Assembly: GCF_041154505.1 (NCBI RefSeq)
Contig: NZ_AP028672.1
Location: forward strand, 3,698,501 to 3,762,500
Direction: 5' to 3'
Origin: Acidovorax sp. A79
GTDB taxonomy: Bacteria > Pseudomonadota > Gammaproteobacteria > Burkholderiales > Burkholderiaceae_C
DNA: 64,000 nt
Shown: in pieces, positions 35,093 through 43,525 of the stretch
Position numbering within the stretch: position 1 is the first letter of the stretch
How the letters are laid out: the number at the start of each line of letters is the position of its first letter
Notes under the pieces: generated by a model
What the model was told of the DNA's origin: nothing
Databases searched by the model: none
What the model saw: the letters and a program-made list of their open reading frames with translations, nothing else
Program-made: the position numbers and the translations under genes

Positions 35093-38000
35093 ATGCCCTA
35101 TCGATTGACGCGACTATGGACGAGCGGCCGCGCTCCCTGGCGCGCGCAGACATCCAGCGGGTCCATGCAGCCTGCCAGCGATGCCACCGCGCAGGCACGC
35201 GAGGTTCCTACGGCTGCGCCCGCGCAGCGCGCCGTGCGCCGCTTCCGCTGGCTCTTGCTGGCCAGCGGGTTGTTTGCCGGGGCCGCCCTGGCGCAGTCCG
35301 CCGACCTGGTGGTGAACCATGCGGATTCCCCGGACCCGGGGCCCGCCGGAGGCATCTTCACGTACACGCTGCGCATCGACAACAACGGCCCGAACGGCGC
35401 CACCGGCGTCACGCTGGTGGACACCCTTCCCGCGGGCTCCACGTTCATCGACGTGAACACCACGGCGGGCTCGTGCAGCGAGGCCGGCGGCACCGTCAAC
35501 TGCGCCGTGGGCAACATCGCGTTCAACACCAACCAGACCGTGACGATCCGCGTGCGGCTGCCTTCCGCGGGCGTGTGGACCAACACCGCCACGGCCTCCA
35601 GCGCCACGTCCGATCCCAACACCAGCAACAACGTCAACAGCGTGCAGGACACCACCGCCACGCAGGCGGCCGACCTGGCGCTCGTGGCCACGCCTTCCAC
35701 GGCCAACGTGGTGGCCGGGCAGGCCTACAGCTATGCGCTGCAGGCTGCGAACAACGGCCCGAATGCGGCCGATGGGAGCCAGCGCATCACCTTCACCGTG
35801 CCGGCCGGCGCCTCGATCACGTCGACGCCCACGGGCACGGGCTGGTCGTGCACGGCCTCGGGCGGTTACCCGCTGAACAGCGGCACGGTGACCTGCACCC
35901 GCGCGGGCACGCTCGCCAACGGAGCGTCCGCCGCCGTGCTGACGGTCCCCGCCGTGTCCAACGTCAACGGCACGGTGACCGCCGCATTCGCCATCGACGG
36001 CCTCAAGCCCGACAACTCGGCCATGCCGGACGGCAACACCTCCAACAACACCACCTCCGCCGACGTGACTTCCGCCTCCGGTGCCGATGTGGCCATCACC
36101 AAGAGCGCCGCCAGCTCCAATGTGGCCCAGGGCACCAACGTGGTGTACACGCTCACGCCGCGCCTCAATGGCGGGGAGTCGCTGGTGGGCCGGCCCGTCA
36201 CGGTGACCGATACGCTGGGCGCGGGGCTCACCTTCGTGTCCGCCGTGGGCACGGGCTGGACCTGTGACGCCACGATCACCTGCACGCGCACGGAGTACAC
36301 CGGTGCCAACTTCACCAACATGCCCGTCATCACCGTGACCGCCACGGCCAACAGCGCGGGCACGCTGGGCAACACGGCCGCCGTCAACACGCCGCTGGCC
36401 GACCCGGTGCCCGCGAACAACTCGGACTCGGTCAACGTGACGGCCAGCAACGATGCGGACATGCAGCTGACCAAGACGGCCAGCATCAACCCGGTAGTGC
36501 CGGGCCAGGCGTTCAACTACACGCTGACGGCGCGCAACACCGGCCCCTTGGCGGTACCCAACGGCCAGGCGATCACCATCTCCGACGTGGTGCCTGCCGG
36601 TGTGACGCTCAACAGCCTTGTCAGCGCCACGGGCTGGACCTGCGATGCACTGCCCTTTGTCGGCAACGGCGTGGCAGCCTGGAACTGCACCCGCTCCACG
36701 GGCCTGAACGCGAACTCCAATGCGCCTGCCGTCACGGTGTCCGCCGTGCTGGCCAGCGCGGGTACCGTCACCAACAATGCCTGTGTGGCGCTGGGGGGAG
36801 GTGCGCGAGTGGACAGCAACGGGACGAACAACTGCGTGGGCGTGGGCGTCACCGCCACCGCCACCCAGGCCGACCTGCGCGTCGTGTCCAAGACCGCAGC
36901 GCCGGACCCCGTGGTCGCGGGCCAGAACCTGACCTACGTCATCACGGTCGACAACGTCGGCCCGGCGTCCGCCAGCAATGTCATCGTGTCGGACACGCTG
37001 GCCAGCCTGGTGACCACCGGCGGCTTCCAGTCCGCCGTGGCCTCGCAGGGCAGCTGCACGCCCAACGGCGTCACCAACGGCACCCCGCAGAACCTGAGCT
37101 GCAACCTGGGCACGCTGAACTCCGGCGCGCAGGCCACGGTGACCGTGGTGGTGCGCCCCAGCATCGCCGTCACCGGCCCGCGCACCAACACCGCCACCGT
37201 GCGTTCCGCCGACGTGGGCGACCCCAACCAGGCCAACAACAGCGGCAGCGTGACCAGCCAGGTCACGGCCATCGTGGACGTGACCGCCGCCAAGACGGCC
37301 ACGCCCTCCACGGTCGCGGCCGGTGCGCCCATCACCTTCGTGGCGACCATCGGCAACACGGGGCCTTCCACGGCACAGACCGTGCAGATGGTGGACACCC
37401 TGCCGTCCAATGCCGCCTTTATCGACGTGGTGAGCGTGAGCGGGGGCGGCAGCTGCGTCCCCGTCGCGGCAGGCACGGTGGGCGGAACGCTCACCTGCAA
37501 CTGGGCCAGCATCAATGCCGGCGTGCAGCAGACGGTGAACTACCGCATGCGTCCCCTGGGCAACGCGGCAGGCAGCAGCGTGGTCAACAGCGTCGCTGCG
37601 ACCACCGCCACCACCGAGTCGAGCCTGGCCAACAACAGCGCCACCACCACGACGCCCGTCACGGCGCCGCAGCTGGACATCCTGGTGAACAAGGTGGACA
37701 GCTCCGACCCGGTGGACCTGGGGCAGTCGACGACGTACACGATCACGGTGAACAACAGCGGCCCGTCCTTCGGCACCAACGTGGTGATGACCGACGTGTT
37801 CCCCGCGCCGGGCTCCTCGCCGACGGCCACCTTCAGCTACCGGGGCTCGCTCACGGTGAATGCGGGCGGCTCCTGCACCGAGCCCGCGGTGGGTGCGACC
37901 AGCGGCACGCTGATCTGCTCCTTCCCAGGGCTCAGCAGCGGCCAGAGCGCCACCATCACCTACGTGATGCGCGCTGAAACCCTCACCGTCGCGGGGGCCA

Positions 38001-38575
38001 CGAGCGGCACCGCGTTCAACCAGGCGAGCGTGGTGGTGGAGGAAACCGAGACCACGCTGGCCAACAACGTGGTGACGCATGACACGACCGCGCGCCGCTT
38101 CACCGTGGCCACGGACCTGGCCCTGACCAAGACGGCGCCCGCAGGCCCGATCGCACCGGGCGCGGCGCTGGACTACACGCTGGTGGTGACCAACAACGGC
38201 CCGCTGGCCAGCGATGGCGCGCAGGTGGTGGATGTGCTGCCGGCGGGTGTCAACTTCGTCTCCGCTGCCGGGTGCGTCAATGCCTCGGGCACCGTGCGCT
38301 GTGCGGTCGGCGCACTGGCGGTAGGGGCTTCGCGCACCTTCACGATCAGCACCATGCTGTCGTCCCCCTACAGCGGCGCACGTCCGCTGGTGAACTCCGC
38401 CACCGTGGATGCGCCGGGCGATACCAACCCGCCCAACAACACGGCCAGCGCCACGACCACGGTGTCCAACACCACCAGCAGCATCCCCACGCTGTCCGAG
38501 TGGGGCCTGATCCTGCTGGCGGTCCTGCTGGGGCTGATGGCCTGGCAGCACCCTGCCGTGGGTCGCCGCCGGTAG
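35093..38575 (+). CDS. Large DUF11-repeat surface protein with IPTL-CTERM sorting signal
   Basis: The 1160-residue protein has an unusually long N-terminal signal region: RFRWLLLASGLFAGAALAQ ends at about residue 69. Eight tandem DUF11-type beta-sandwich repeats of 110-140 residues follow. Each begins like ADLxLTKTA...PVxxGQxxxYTLTxxNxGP and carries a VTVTDTLPAG-type strand. The C-terminus is a tripartite sorting signal: IPTLSEWG at 1131-1138, a hydrophobic helix, and a basic end GRRR. This is the IPTL-CTERM signal, assigned in the literature to exosortase H (XrtH). The protein is probably exported, processed and attached to or released from the cell surface. XrtH is not in this window. A strong terminator follows. 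Confidence 0.88.
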   Translation: MPYRLTRLWTSGRAPWRAQTSSGSMQPASDATAQAREVPTAAPAQRAVRRFRWLLLASGLFAGAALAQSADLVVNHADSPDPGPAGGIFTYTLRIDNNGPNGATGVTLVDTLPAGSTFIDVNTTAGSCSEAGGTVNCAVGNIAFNTNQTVTIRVRLPSAGVWTNTATASSATSDPNTSNNVNSVQDTTATQAADLALVATPSTANVVAGQAYSYALQAANNGPNAADGSQRITFTVPAGASITSTPTGTGWSCTASGGYPLNSGTVTCTRAGTLANGASAAVLTVPAVSNVNGTVTAAFAIDGLKPDNSAMPDGNTSNNTTSADVTSASGADVAITKSAASSNVAQGTNVVYTLTPRLNGGESLVGRPVTVTDTLGAGLTFVSAVGTGWTCDATITCTRTEYTGANFTNMPVITVTATANSAGTLGNTAAVNTPLADPVPANNSDSVNVTASNDADMQLTKTASINPVVPGQAFNYTLTARNTGPLAVPNGQAITISDVVPAGVTLNSLVSATGWTCDALPFVGNGVAAWNCTRSTGLNANSNAPAVTVSAVLASAGTVTNNACVALGGGARVDSNGTNNCVGVGVTATATQADLRVVSKTAAPDPVVAGQNLTYVITVDNVGPASASNVIVSDTLASLVTTGGFQSAVASQGSCTPNGVTNGTPQNLSCNLGTLNSGAQATVTVVVRPSIAVTGPRTNTATVRSADVGDPNQANNSGSVTSQVTAIVDVTAAKTATPSTVAAGAPITFVATIGNTGPSTAQTVQMVDTLPSNAAFIDVVSVSGGGSCVPVAAGTVGGTLTCNWASINAGVQQTVNYRMRPLGNAAGSSVVNSVAATTATTESSLANNSATTTTPVTAPQLDILVNKVDSSDPVDLGQSTTYTITVNNSGPSFGTNVVMTDVFPAPGSSPTATFSYRGSLTVNAGGSCTEPAVGATSGTLICSFPGLSSGQSATITYVMRAETLTVAGATSGTAFNQASVVVEETETTLANNVVTHDTTARRFTVATDLALTKTAPAGPIAPGAALDYTLVVTNNGPLASDGAQVVDVLPAGVNFVSAAGCVNASGTVRCAVGALAVGASRTFTISTMLSSPYSGARPLVNSATVDAPGDTNPPNNTASATTTVSNTTSSIPTLSEWGLILLAVLLGLMAWQHPAVGRRR

Positions 38576-38640
38576 TGCGCGCGTGGCAGCGGCTATCGCG
38601 GTGATCGCGCCGGGATAGCCTGCTGCTCGCGGCCCGGTCC

Positions 38641-38675
38641 AAGGCCAGCACGCTGCCTGCGTGCTGGCCTTTTTT
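38641..38675 (+). terminator. Strong Rho-independent terminator after the IPTL-CTERM gene
   Basis: AAGGCCAGCACGC (38641-38653) and GCGTGCTGGCCTT (38659-38671) form a perfect 13-bp stem with loop TGCCT. A run of T continues to 38675. Confidence 0.92.
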
Positions 38676-38785
38676 CATTCCGGGATGCGTGTGGGGTGCG
38701 GGAGGTCCGCCGGGTGTGTGCCGCGGGCTGCGTGTGCGCCGCGTGGGCCGGCCCGCACGCTGGCGGGGGAGGGCGCGGGGGCCGT

Positions 38786-39478
38786 CTAGCCGCGCGAATC
38801 CGCGGCGTCCAGCCGGTAGCCCATGCCGTAGATCGCGGTGATCGTGTAGCCGTTGCCCGGGGTCAGCTGCAGCTTGGCGCGCAGGCGCGATACATGGGTG
38901 TCGAGCGAGCGCGAAGCCGCCTCGCTGATTTCGCCCCACACGACTTCGCGCAGGTGCGCGCGGGACAGCAGCCGCCCCGCGTTGCGGAACATGAACAGGG
39001 CCAGTTCGTACTCGCGGTTCTTCAGCGCCAGCGGAGCGCCGTGCAGGGTCAGCAGCCGCCGCTCCGCGTCGAAGCGGTAGGGGCCGAAGACCAGCGCCTC
39101 GCCCATGGTCTGCGGGTAGGCCCGCCGCAGCAGGGCCGAGACGCGTGCCACCAGCTCGCCCATGCGCACCGGCTTGGTCATGAAGTCGTCGGCGCCCCGG
39201 TTGAGGGCCTCGATCACGTCGCGCTCCTCGTTGCGCCGGGTGACCAGCAGGATGGGAAGCTGGTGCCCGATCATCTCGCGCATGCGCTGTATGACCTCGA
39301 TCCCGTTCATGTCGGGAAGATGCCAGTCTGCGATCAGCAGATCGAAGGTCTCGTGGCGCACGTCCTTGAGCAGGCTCGCGCCGCTGGCATAGAAGTGGCA
39401 CACGTGGTGGAGGCGCTCGAGGGCGCCCTTGATCATGTCGGGCAGGAGGGGGTCGTCGTTGAGGACGGCAATGCGCAT
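38786..39478 (-). CDS. Orphan OmpR/PhoB-type response regulator
   Basis: The 230-residue protein has a receiver domain with the acidic pair D8/D9, phosphoacceptor D51 in LLIADWHLPDMNG, T80 and K102. A C-terminal winged helix follows with REYELALFMFRNAGRLLSRA and RSLDTHVSRLRAKLQLTP. It should bind DNA as a dimer after phosphorylation. No histidine kinase lies nearby, so its partner is encoded elsewhere. The start at 39478 gives the canonical MRIAVLNDD opening; the longer frame would run through two hairpins. It faces the IPTL-CTERM gene convergently, so that gene is not in the same transcript. Confidence 0.9.
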   Translation of the reverse strand: MRIAVLNDDPLLPDMIKGALERLHHVCHFYASGASLLKDVRHETFDLLIADWHLPDMNGIEVIQRMREMIGHQLPILLVTRRNEERDVIEALNRGADDFMTKPVRMGELVARVSALLRRAYPQTMGEALVFGPYRFDAERRLLTLHGAPLALKNREYELALFMFRNAGRLLSRAHLREVVWGEISEAASRSLDTHVSRLRAKLQLTPGNGYTITAIYGMGYRLDAADSRG

Positions 39479-39494
39479 GGTGGTGTGAGTCTTC

Positions 39495-39552
39495 GGGCCT
39501 GGAGGCCCTTCGCAAGTCAGAAAAATGCCCTTCTTGAAGGTCGTTTTTCTGA
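39495..39552 (-). promoter_or_regulatory. Two consecutive hairpins in the response-regulator leader
   Basis: TCAGAAAAA (39517-39525) pairs with TTTTTCTGA (39544-39552), and inside that arm CCTTC-TT-GAAGG (39529-39540) forms a second stem. Closer to the gene GGGCCT-GG-AGGCCC (39495-39508) forms another hairpin. Both would lie in the leader of the minus-strand gene. Confidence 0.45.
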
Positions 39553-39677
39553 TGGTGCGCGACATCGCACCCGCGTGCACACGGGTTGACAATCGTTTGC
39601 AATGAAGAGGCGCCAAGGACATCGCCGGCACCCGCGGCGCGAACCCCGTGGCGCGGCACGCAGGCCGCGGGGCTGCC

Positions 39678-40742
39678 TCAGGCGGACAGGGGCTCTTCCT
39701 GCATGGCCTCGATCTGCTCGATCAGCATGTCCACCTGCCCGCGCCAGTAGTCGCTGGTGCCGAACCACGGGAAGTTGACCGGGAAGATCGGGTCCTGCCA
39801 GCGGCGCGCGAGCCAGGCGCTGTAGTGGATCAGGCGCAGCGTGCGCAGCGGCTCGATGAGCGCCAGCTCGCGGCGGTCGAAGCCGCGGAACTGCTCGTAG
39901 CCGTCGATCAGGGCGCCGAGCTGGTGGGTGCGCTGGCGCCGGTCGCCCGACAGCAGCATCCACAGATCCTGCACGGCCGGGCCCATGCGGGCGTCGTCCA
40001 GGTCCACGAAGTGCGGGCCGCCCCGGCCCCATTCGTCCAGCGGCGTCCAGAGGATGTTGCCGGGGTGGCAGTCGCCGTGCAGGCGGATGGGGGTGGCATC
40101 TTTCAAGCTAAATGGAGCTCCAGCGCTTGATGGATAAGCGCTGGCAGCTATCAATTCAAGAGCTTTTTCGCACTGGGCCTTCCACTGGGCCTGCATGTCG
40201 AGCGGGATGATTTCCCGGGCAAGCAGCCAGTCGTACGACGCCGTGCCAAAGGTCTGCACGTCCAGCAGCGGGCGGTGCACAAACGGCCGGGCCGCGCCCA
40301 CGGTATGGATGCGGGCGAGAAAGCGGCCGATCCATTCGAGCACCTCGAAGTCATCCAGCTCGGGCTGGCGGCCGCCGCGCCAGGGGCTGACCGAAAACGC
40401 AAACCCGTCGTGCTGGTGCAAGGTGCTGCCGTTCAGCACCAGGGGCCCCACGGCGGGCACCTCGGCGGCCATCAGCTCGGCGGCAAAGGCGTGCTCTTCC
40501 AGGATCTGCGCCTCGCTCCAGCGGCCCGGGCGGTAGAACTTGGCCACCACGCGCTCGCCATCCTCCAGGGTGACCTGGTACACCCGGTTTTCGTACGACG
40601 ACAGGGCCATGAGGCGCCCATCGCCATACAGGCCCACGCCGGCCAGCGCGTCCAGCACCTGGTCGGGGGTGAGGCGGGCGTAGGGGTGCTGGTCGGCGGG
40701 GGGGCGGGTGTCGGGCGCGGTGTCGGGAGGCAATGGGGTCAT
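39678..40742 (-). CDS. srkA: Stress response kinase A (SrkA/YihE) with a translated palindromic repeat
   Basis: The 354-residue protein belongs to the SrkA (RdoA) family of aminoglycoside-phosphotransferase-fold protein kinases. SrkA protects E. coli from stress-induced death. It has LSSYENRVYQV, VVAKFYRPGRWS with the ATP lysine, the catalytic HGDCHPGNI at 222-230 and the metal motif DLDD at 247-250. It is about 26 residues longer than E. coli SrkA. Most of the excess is residues 194-214 (ALELIAASAYPSSAGAPFSL), which is exactly the in-frame translation of a palindromic repeat. The insert lies just before the catalytic loop, probably in a surface turn. The gene follows the DUF2855 gene by 45 bp. 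Confidence 0.9.
   Translation of the reverse strand: MTPLPPDTAPDTRPPADQHPYARLTPDQVLDALAGVGLYGDGRLMALSSYENRVYQVTLEDGERVVAKFYRPGRWSEAQILEEHAFAAELMAAEVPAVGPLVLNGSTLHQHDGFAFSVSPWRGGRQPELDDFEVLEWIGRFLARIHTVGAARPFVHRPLLDVQTFGTASYDWLLAREIIPLDMQAQWKAQCEKALELIAASAYPSSAGAPFSLKDATPIRLHGDCHPGNILWTPLDEWGRGGPHFVDLDDARMGPAVQDLWMLLSGDRRQRTHQLGALIDGYEQFRGFDRRELALIEPLRTLRLIHYSAWLARRWQDPIFPVNFPWFGTSDYWRGQVDMLIEQIEAMQEEPLSA
40103..40163. repeat. AGCGCTT palindromic repeat inside srkA, copy 4
   Basis: The blocks are AGCTCCAGCGCTTGATGG, then ATAAGCGCTGGCAGCTATCA. AGCTCCAGCGCTT and AAGCGCTGGCAGCT are near-perfect complements. The copy keeps the srkA frame and is translated as about 21 residues. Confidence 0.72.
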
Positions 40743-40787
40743 GCCCCATTGTCGCCGCCCGCCCCGGCATGTCCCGCGCGTTGCGTG

Positions 40788-41888
40788 TCAGCGGGGCAGC
40801 AAGGTGGCGATGTGCCCGGCGCGCGGGTCGCCGCTGCCGGCCAGCACGGCGGCAAACAGCGCCTGCGTGGCCTCGGGCCCCTCATGGTTGTGCACCACCA
40901 GCCAGGGGTTGGAGGCGGTCTGTACGGCGGCGCTGAACTGGTTCCAGGCCGCCACCAGACGGTCGTTGAGGCCCTGCGCACCCCAGTCGGCATGGCGCTT
41001 CTTGACCTGGGCGGGCGCGAAGAACATCACCGGGCGCGGGCCGGGCAGCTGGCCGGCGCCGCCCAGATCGCCCACATGACTTGCACCCACCGAGCAGCTG
41101 TAGGCCAGGCCCGTGAAGTGGGCGTGGATGCGCTGGCGCAGGCCCACGCTGCCCGCGAAGTCGATGTACACGCTGGGCGTGGCGCCGTCGAGCTGCGATT
41201 CCAGCGCGTCGTAGGTGACCACGCGGTCGTAGCAGCCCAGGCTTTCGCAGAAGGCCACATTGCCCGGCGACGTCAGCCCCACGACCTCGATGCCGCCCCG
41301 TTGCGCCAGCTGGAACGCGGTGCCGTAGGCCGTCTTGCTCGACGCGCTGGACAGCAGCATGCGCCTGGCGCCGAAGAACTGCTGGTCTGCCAGAAAGTCG
41401 TCGATGAGCCACGAGGTGATGAACAGCGGCCGCAGCAGCGCCTGCACGTCCTCGTTGTCGGCGCGGTACAGCGGGTCGGTGCGGGTGCGCAAGTAGTGGT
41501 TGTAGACGGCGTGCAGGCCCGCGCGGTGGGGGGCACCGTCGCTGAAGCCGGCCGCGTTGGCGCGCTGGGGCGAGAGCACCGCCTGGGTGCCCATGGGCCA
41601 GTAGCCGTACAGCCGCTCGCCCACCGCCACGTCGGGGTGCGATGACTCGGTCACCGTGCCAAACCCCCACACGGGCACGATGCCCCAGCCGGGCTCGCTG
41701 GTGGGGAAGAACTGCCAGTAGTTGAGCATGTTCCCCAGCGCGGCGTAGGTGATGTTGTTGGACGTGAGGGCGAACTGTTCGACCCGCACGCGGACCTGGC
41801 CCTCGGCGAGGGCGGGTTCTTCGGCGGCCCACAGGCGGGTGGTGGCCAGCTGGTCCTGGCGCACGAGAAGGGTGGTGGTGGTGCTCAT
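40788..41888 (-). CDS. DUF2855 family protein (quinone oxidoreductase-like)
   Basis: The 366-residue protein matches the DUF2855 family: VRVEQFALTSNNITYAALGN near the start, PVWGFGTVTESSHPDVAVGE, and a Rossmann-like segment SSASSKTAYGTAFQLAQRGG. This family is distantly related to medium-chain dehydrogenase/reductases but lacks a clear zinc site. The cytoplasmic substrate is unknown. It lies 45 bp upstream of srkA on the same strand and may share its transcript. No signal peptide is present. Confidence 0.82.
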   Translation of the reverse strand: MSTTTTLLVRQDQLATTRLWAAEEPALAEGQVRVRVEQFALTSNNITYAALGNMLNYWQFFPTSEPGWGIVPVWGFGTVTESSHPDVAVGERLYGYWPMGTQAVLSPQRANAAGFSDGAPHRAGLHAVYNHYLRTRTDPLYRADNEDVQALLRPLFITSWLIDDFLADQQFFGARRMLLSSASSKTAYGTAFQLAQRGGIEVVGLTSPGNVAFCESLGCYDRVVTYDALESQLDGATPSVYIDFAGSVGLRQRIHAHFTGLAYSCSVGASHVGDLGGAGQLPGPRPVMFFAPAQVKKRHADWGAQGLNDRLVAAWNQFSAAVQTASNPWLVVHNHEGPEATQALFAAVLAGSGDPRAGHIATLLPR

Positions 41889-41962
41889 GCCGCGACGCTA
41901 AACGAAACCCCCCGCCGGCTCAAGATGCCCGCGCCGCCTGCGCGACAGCGCGGCCCGGCCGC

Positions 41963-43414
41963 TCAGCCGCCCAGGGGGTGCGCCAGCTGCTCGAACGGAA
42001 GCGCCTGCTTGACCAGGATGACGGTGCAGGGCGCGTCGCGCGCCACGCGCATGGGCACCGTCGCGATGAAGCGCTGGGTGTGCAGGCCGTGGGTGGCCGC
42101 GCCCAGGATCATCATGCTCACGTGGTTGCTGGCGGCGTAGCGCACCAGCGCCTGGGCCACGTCGCTGGCTTCCAGCACGTGGTAGCTCGCGTGGTGGCCC
42201 GACAGGTCCAGCCCCTGCGCCCATTGCCGCAGGCGCGCCATGTGCTGGCGGTGCAGCGTGGTCTCGCTGCGTTCGCTGTCGCTCGTGCTGCTGGCCGAGG
42301 GCGAGATCACCGTCACGCAGGCCAGGCGCGCGCCGGGCCGGATGCCCAGCGAGCGCGCGACCGCCTGGCGCAGCGAATACAGCGTGGCATCGCTCACGTC
42401 GGCATGTGGCACGGCCACCATGAGGATGGGAGTCTCCTCGATCTGCTGCGCGGGCAGGGGGCTGGGCTGGTAGTGCATGCCCGCCGCGCGCACCCAGCGG
42501 CGCAGGTGCGTGGTGAGCGGCGTGCCCTGCGTGCGCTGGCCGCGCGCGGTGATGGGCACCTGCGCCGGGTGGGTCAGGTCGAACGCCAGGTGGGCGGCCG
42601 AGGGGTAGCGGCTGGCGGCCTCGGGCTCCAGGCAGCGCAGGATGGCTTCCTGCAGCCAGGGCGGGATGTCGGCGCGGTGCTTGCGGGGGGGCGCGGGCGT
42701 CATCCACAGCCGCTGGCGCAGGCCGCCCTGCGTGGTGGGCGAGCCAAAGGGCAGCTCGCCGGTGGCCAGCTCGTACAGCATCACGCCGATGGCGAAGATG
42801 TCGCTGCGCGGGTCGCCGCGCACGCCCACCACCTGTTCGGGGGCGATCCAGGTGGGCGAACCCACGGCCTGGCGCATTTCCTCGGCCAGCAGGTCGGGGT
42901 AGTGCGCGTGGCACGAGAGCCCGAAGTCCAGCAGCACGGCGTCGCCGTCGCTCTTGATGAGCACGTTGGCCGGCTTGAGGTCGAGGTGGCAGACGTTCTG
43001 CTGGTGCAGGCTGTGCGCGGCGTGGGCAATGGCCGCGCCCAGCCGCGCAATGGTCTCTGGCGGGGTGGGCGCCATGCCCGGACTGGCGGCGCTGTCCAGC
43101 CAGTGCTGCAGCGTCTGGCCCGGCACGTATTCCATGACGAGGTAGGGCAGGCGCACCAGGTCGCCGGCGGCGACGAAGCGCGGCACGTGGGGGCCGGTGA
43201 GGACCGGAAGGATCTGCAGTTCGACCTCGAAGCCCACGATGTTCTCCGCGCCGTCGCCCGCGGTCATGCGCGGGATCTTCATCGCCATCGGAAAGCCGGG
43301 GCTGCGGCCTGCCTGCGCGTACTCCACGGCATAGATATGCGCCATGCCGCCCGCGTGGATGCATTCGGCCACGCGAAAGCCGTCGATCTCGGTGCCGGGC
43401 TCAAGCAGTTTCAT
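41963..43414 (-). CDS. Ser/Thr protein kinase fused to a universal stress protein domain
   Basis: The 483-residue protein has an N-terminal Hanks-type kinase domain (about 10-275). Its glycine loop is HAGGMAHIYAV, the ATP lysine is K46, and the catalytic HLDLKPAN (143-150) gives a non-RD kinase. DFG is at 163-165 and APE at 191-193. After a linker the C-terminal 140 residues (from PILMVAVPHADVSDATLYSL to APCTVILVKQALPF) form a UspA-like domain with ILGAATHG near the nucleotide-binding position. The two domains may couple phosphorylation to nucleotide or stress sensing. A metallophosphoesterase gene lies upstream across a repeat; no PP2C phosphatase is near. Confidence 0.88.
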   Translation of the reverse strand: MKLLEPGTEIDGFRVAECIHAGGMAHIYAVEYAQAGRSPGFPMAMKIPRMTAGDGAENIVGFEVELQILPVLTGPHVPRFVAAGDLVRLPYLVMEYVPGQTLQHWLDSAASPGMAPTPPETIARLGAAIAHAAHSLHQQNVCHLDLKPANVLIKSDGDAVLLDFGLSCHAHYPDLLAEEMRQAVGSPTWIAPEQVVGVRGDPRSDIFAIGVMLYELATGELPFGSPTTQGGLRQRLWMTPAPPRKHRADIPPWLQEAILRCLEPEAASRYPSAAHLAFDLTHPAQVPITARGQRTQGTPLTTHLRRWVRAAGMHYQPSPLPAQQIEETPILMVAVPHADVSDATLYSLRQAVARSLGIRPGARLACVTVISPSASSTSDSERSETTLHRQHMARLRQWAQGLDLSGHHASYHVLEASDVAQALVRYAASNHVSMMILGAATHGLHTQRFIATVPMRVARDAPCTVILVKQALPFEQLAHPLGG

Positions 43415-43446
43415 GTTGATTTTCCCTTGCGCCGCGTGCCGCGCTG

Positions 43447-43515
43447 GCGCCGTCCCCCTGCCCGCATCCCCCAGCGATGCGGGGGCGGGAGAAGCGGCGC
43501 GGCCGCTCAGGGGGG
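43447..43515 (-). repeat. Stop-codon-abutting intergenic repeat, copy 5
   Basis: Plus-strand blocks are GGCGCCGTCCCCCTGCCCGC, a CATCCCCC-AGC-GATGCGGGGG hairpin variant, GGGAGAAGCGGCGC and finally CCGCTCAGGGGGG. It ends 11 bp from the stop codon of the metallophosphoesterase gene, in the same relation as the other copies. Confidence 0.6.
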
Positions 43516-43525
43516 TGTTTCATCC

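Noticed and set aside
35300..38460. Periodic DNA repeats considered as a CRISPR array
   Set aside because: The periodicity is 330-420 bp, comes from DUF11 protein domains, and has no short identical repeats with spacers.
35114..38551. A 1145-codon open frame on the minus strand opposite the DUF11 protein gene
   Set aside because: Its translation is rich in H, R, G and V with no domain, it lies entirely antisense to a clear repeat protein with a good ribosome-binding site, and long antisense frames are expected in such GC-rich DNA.
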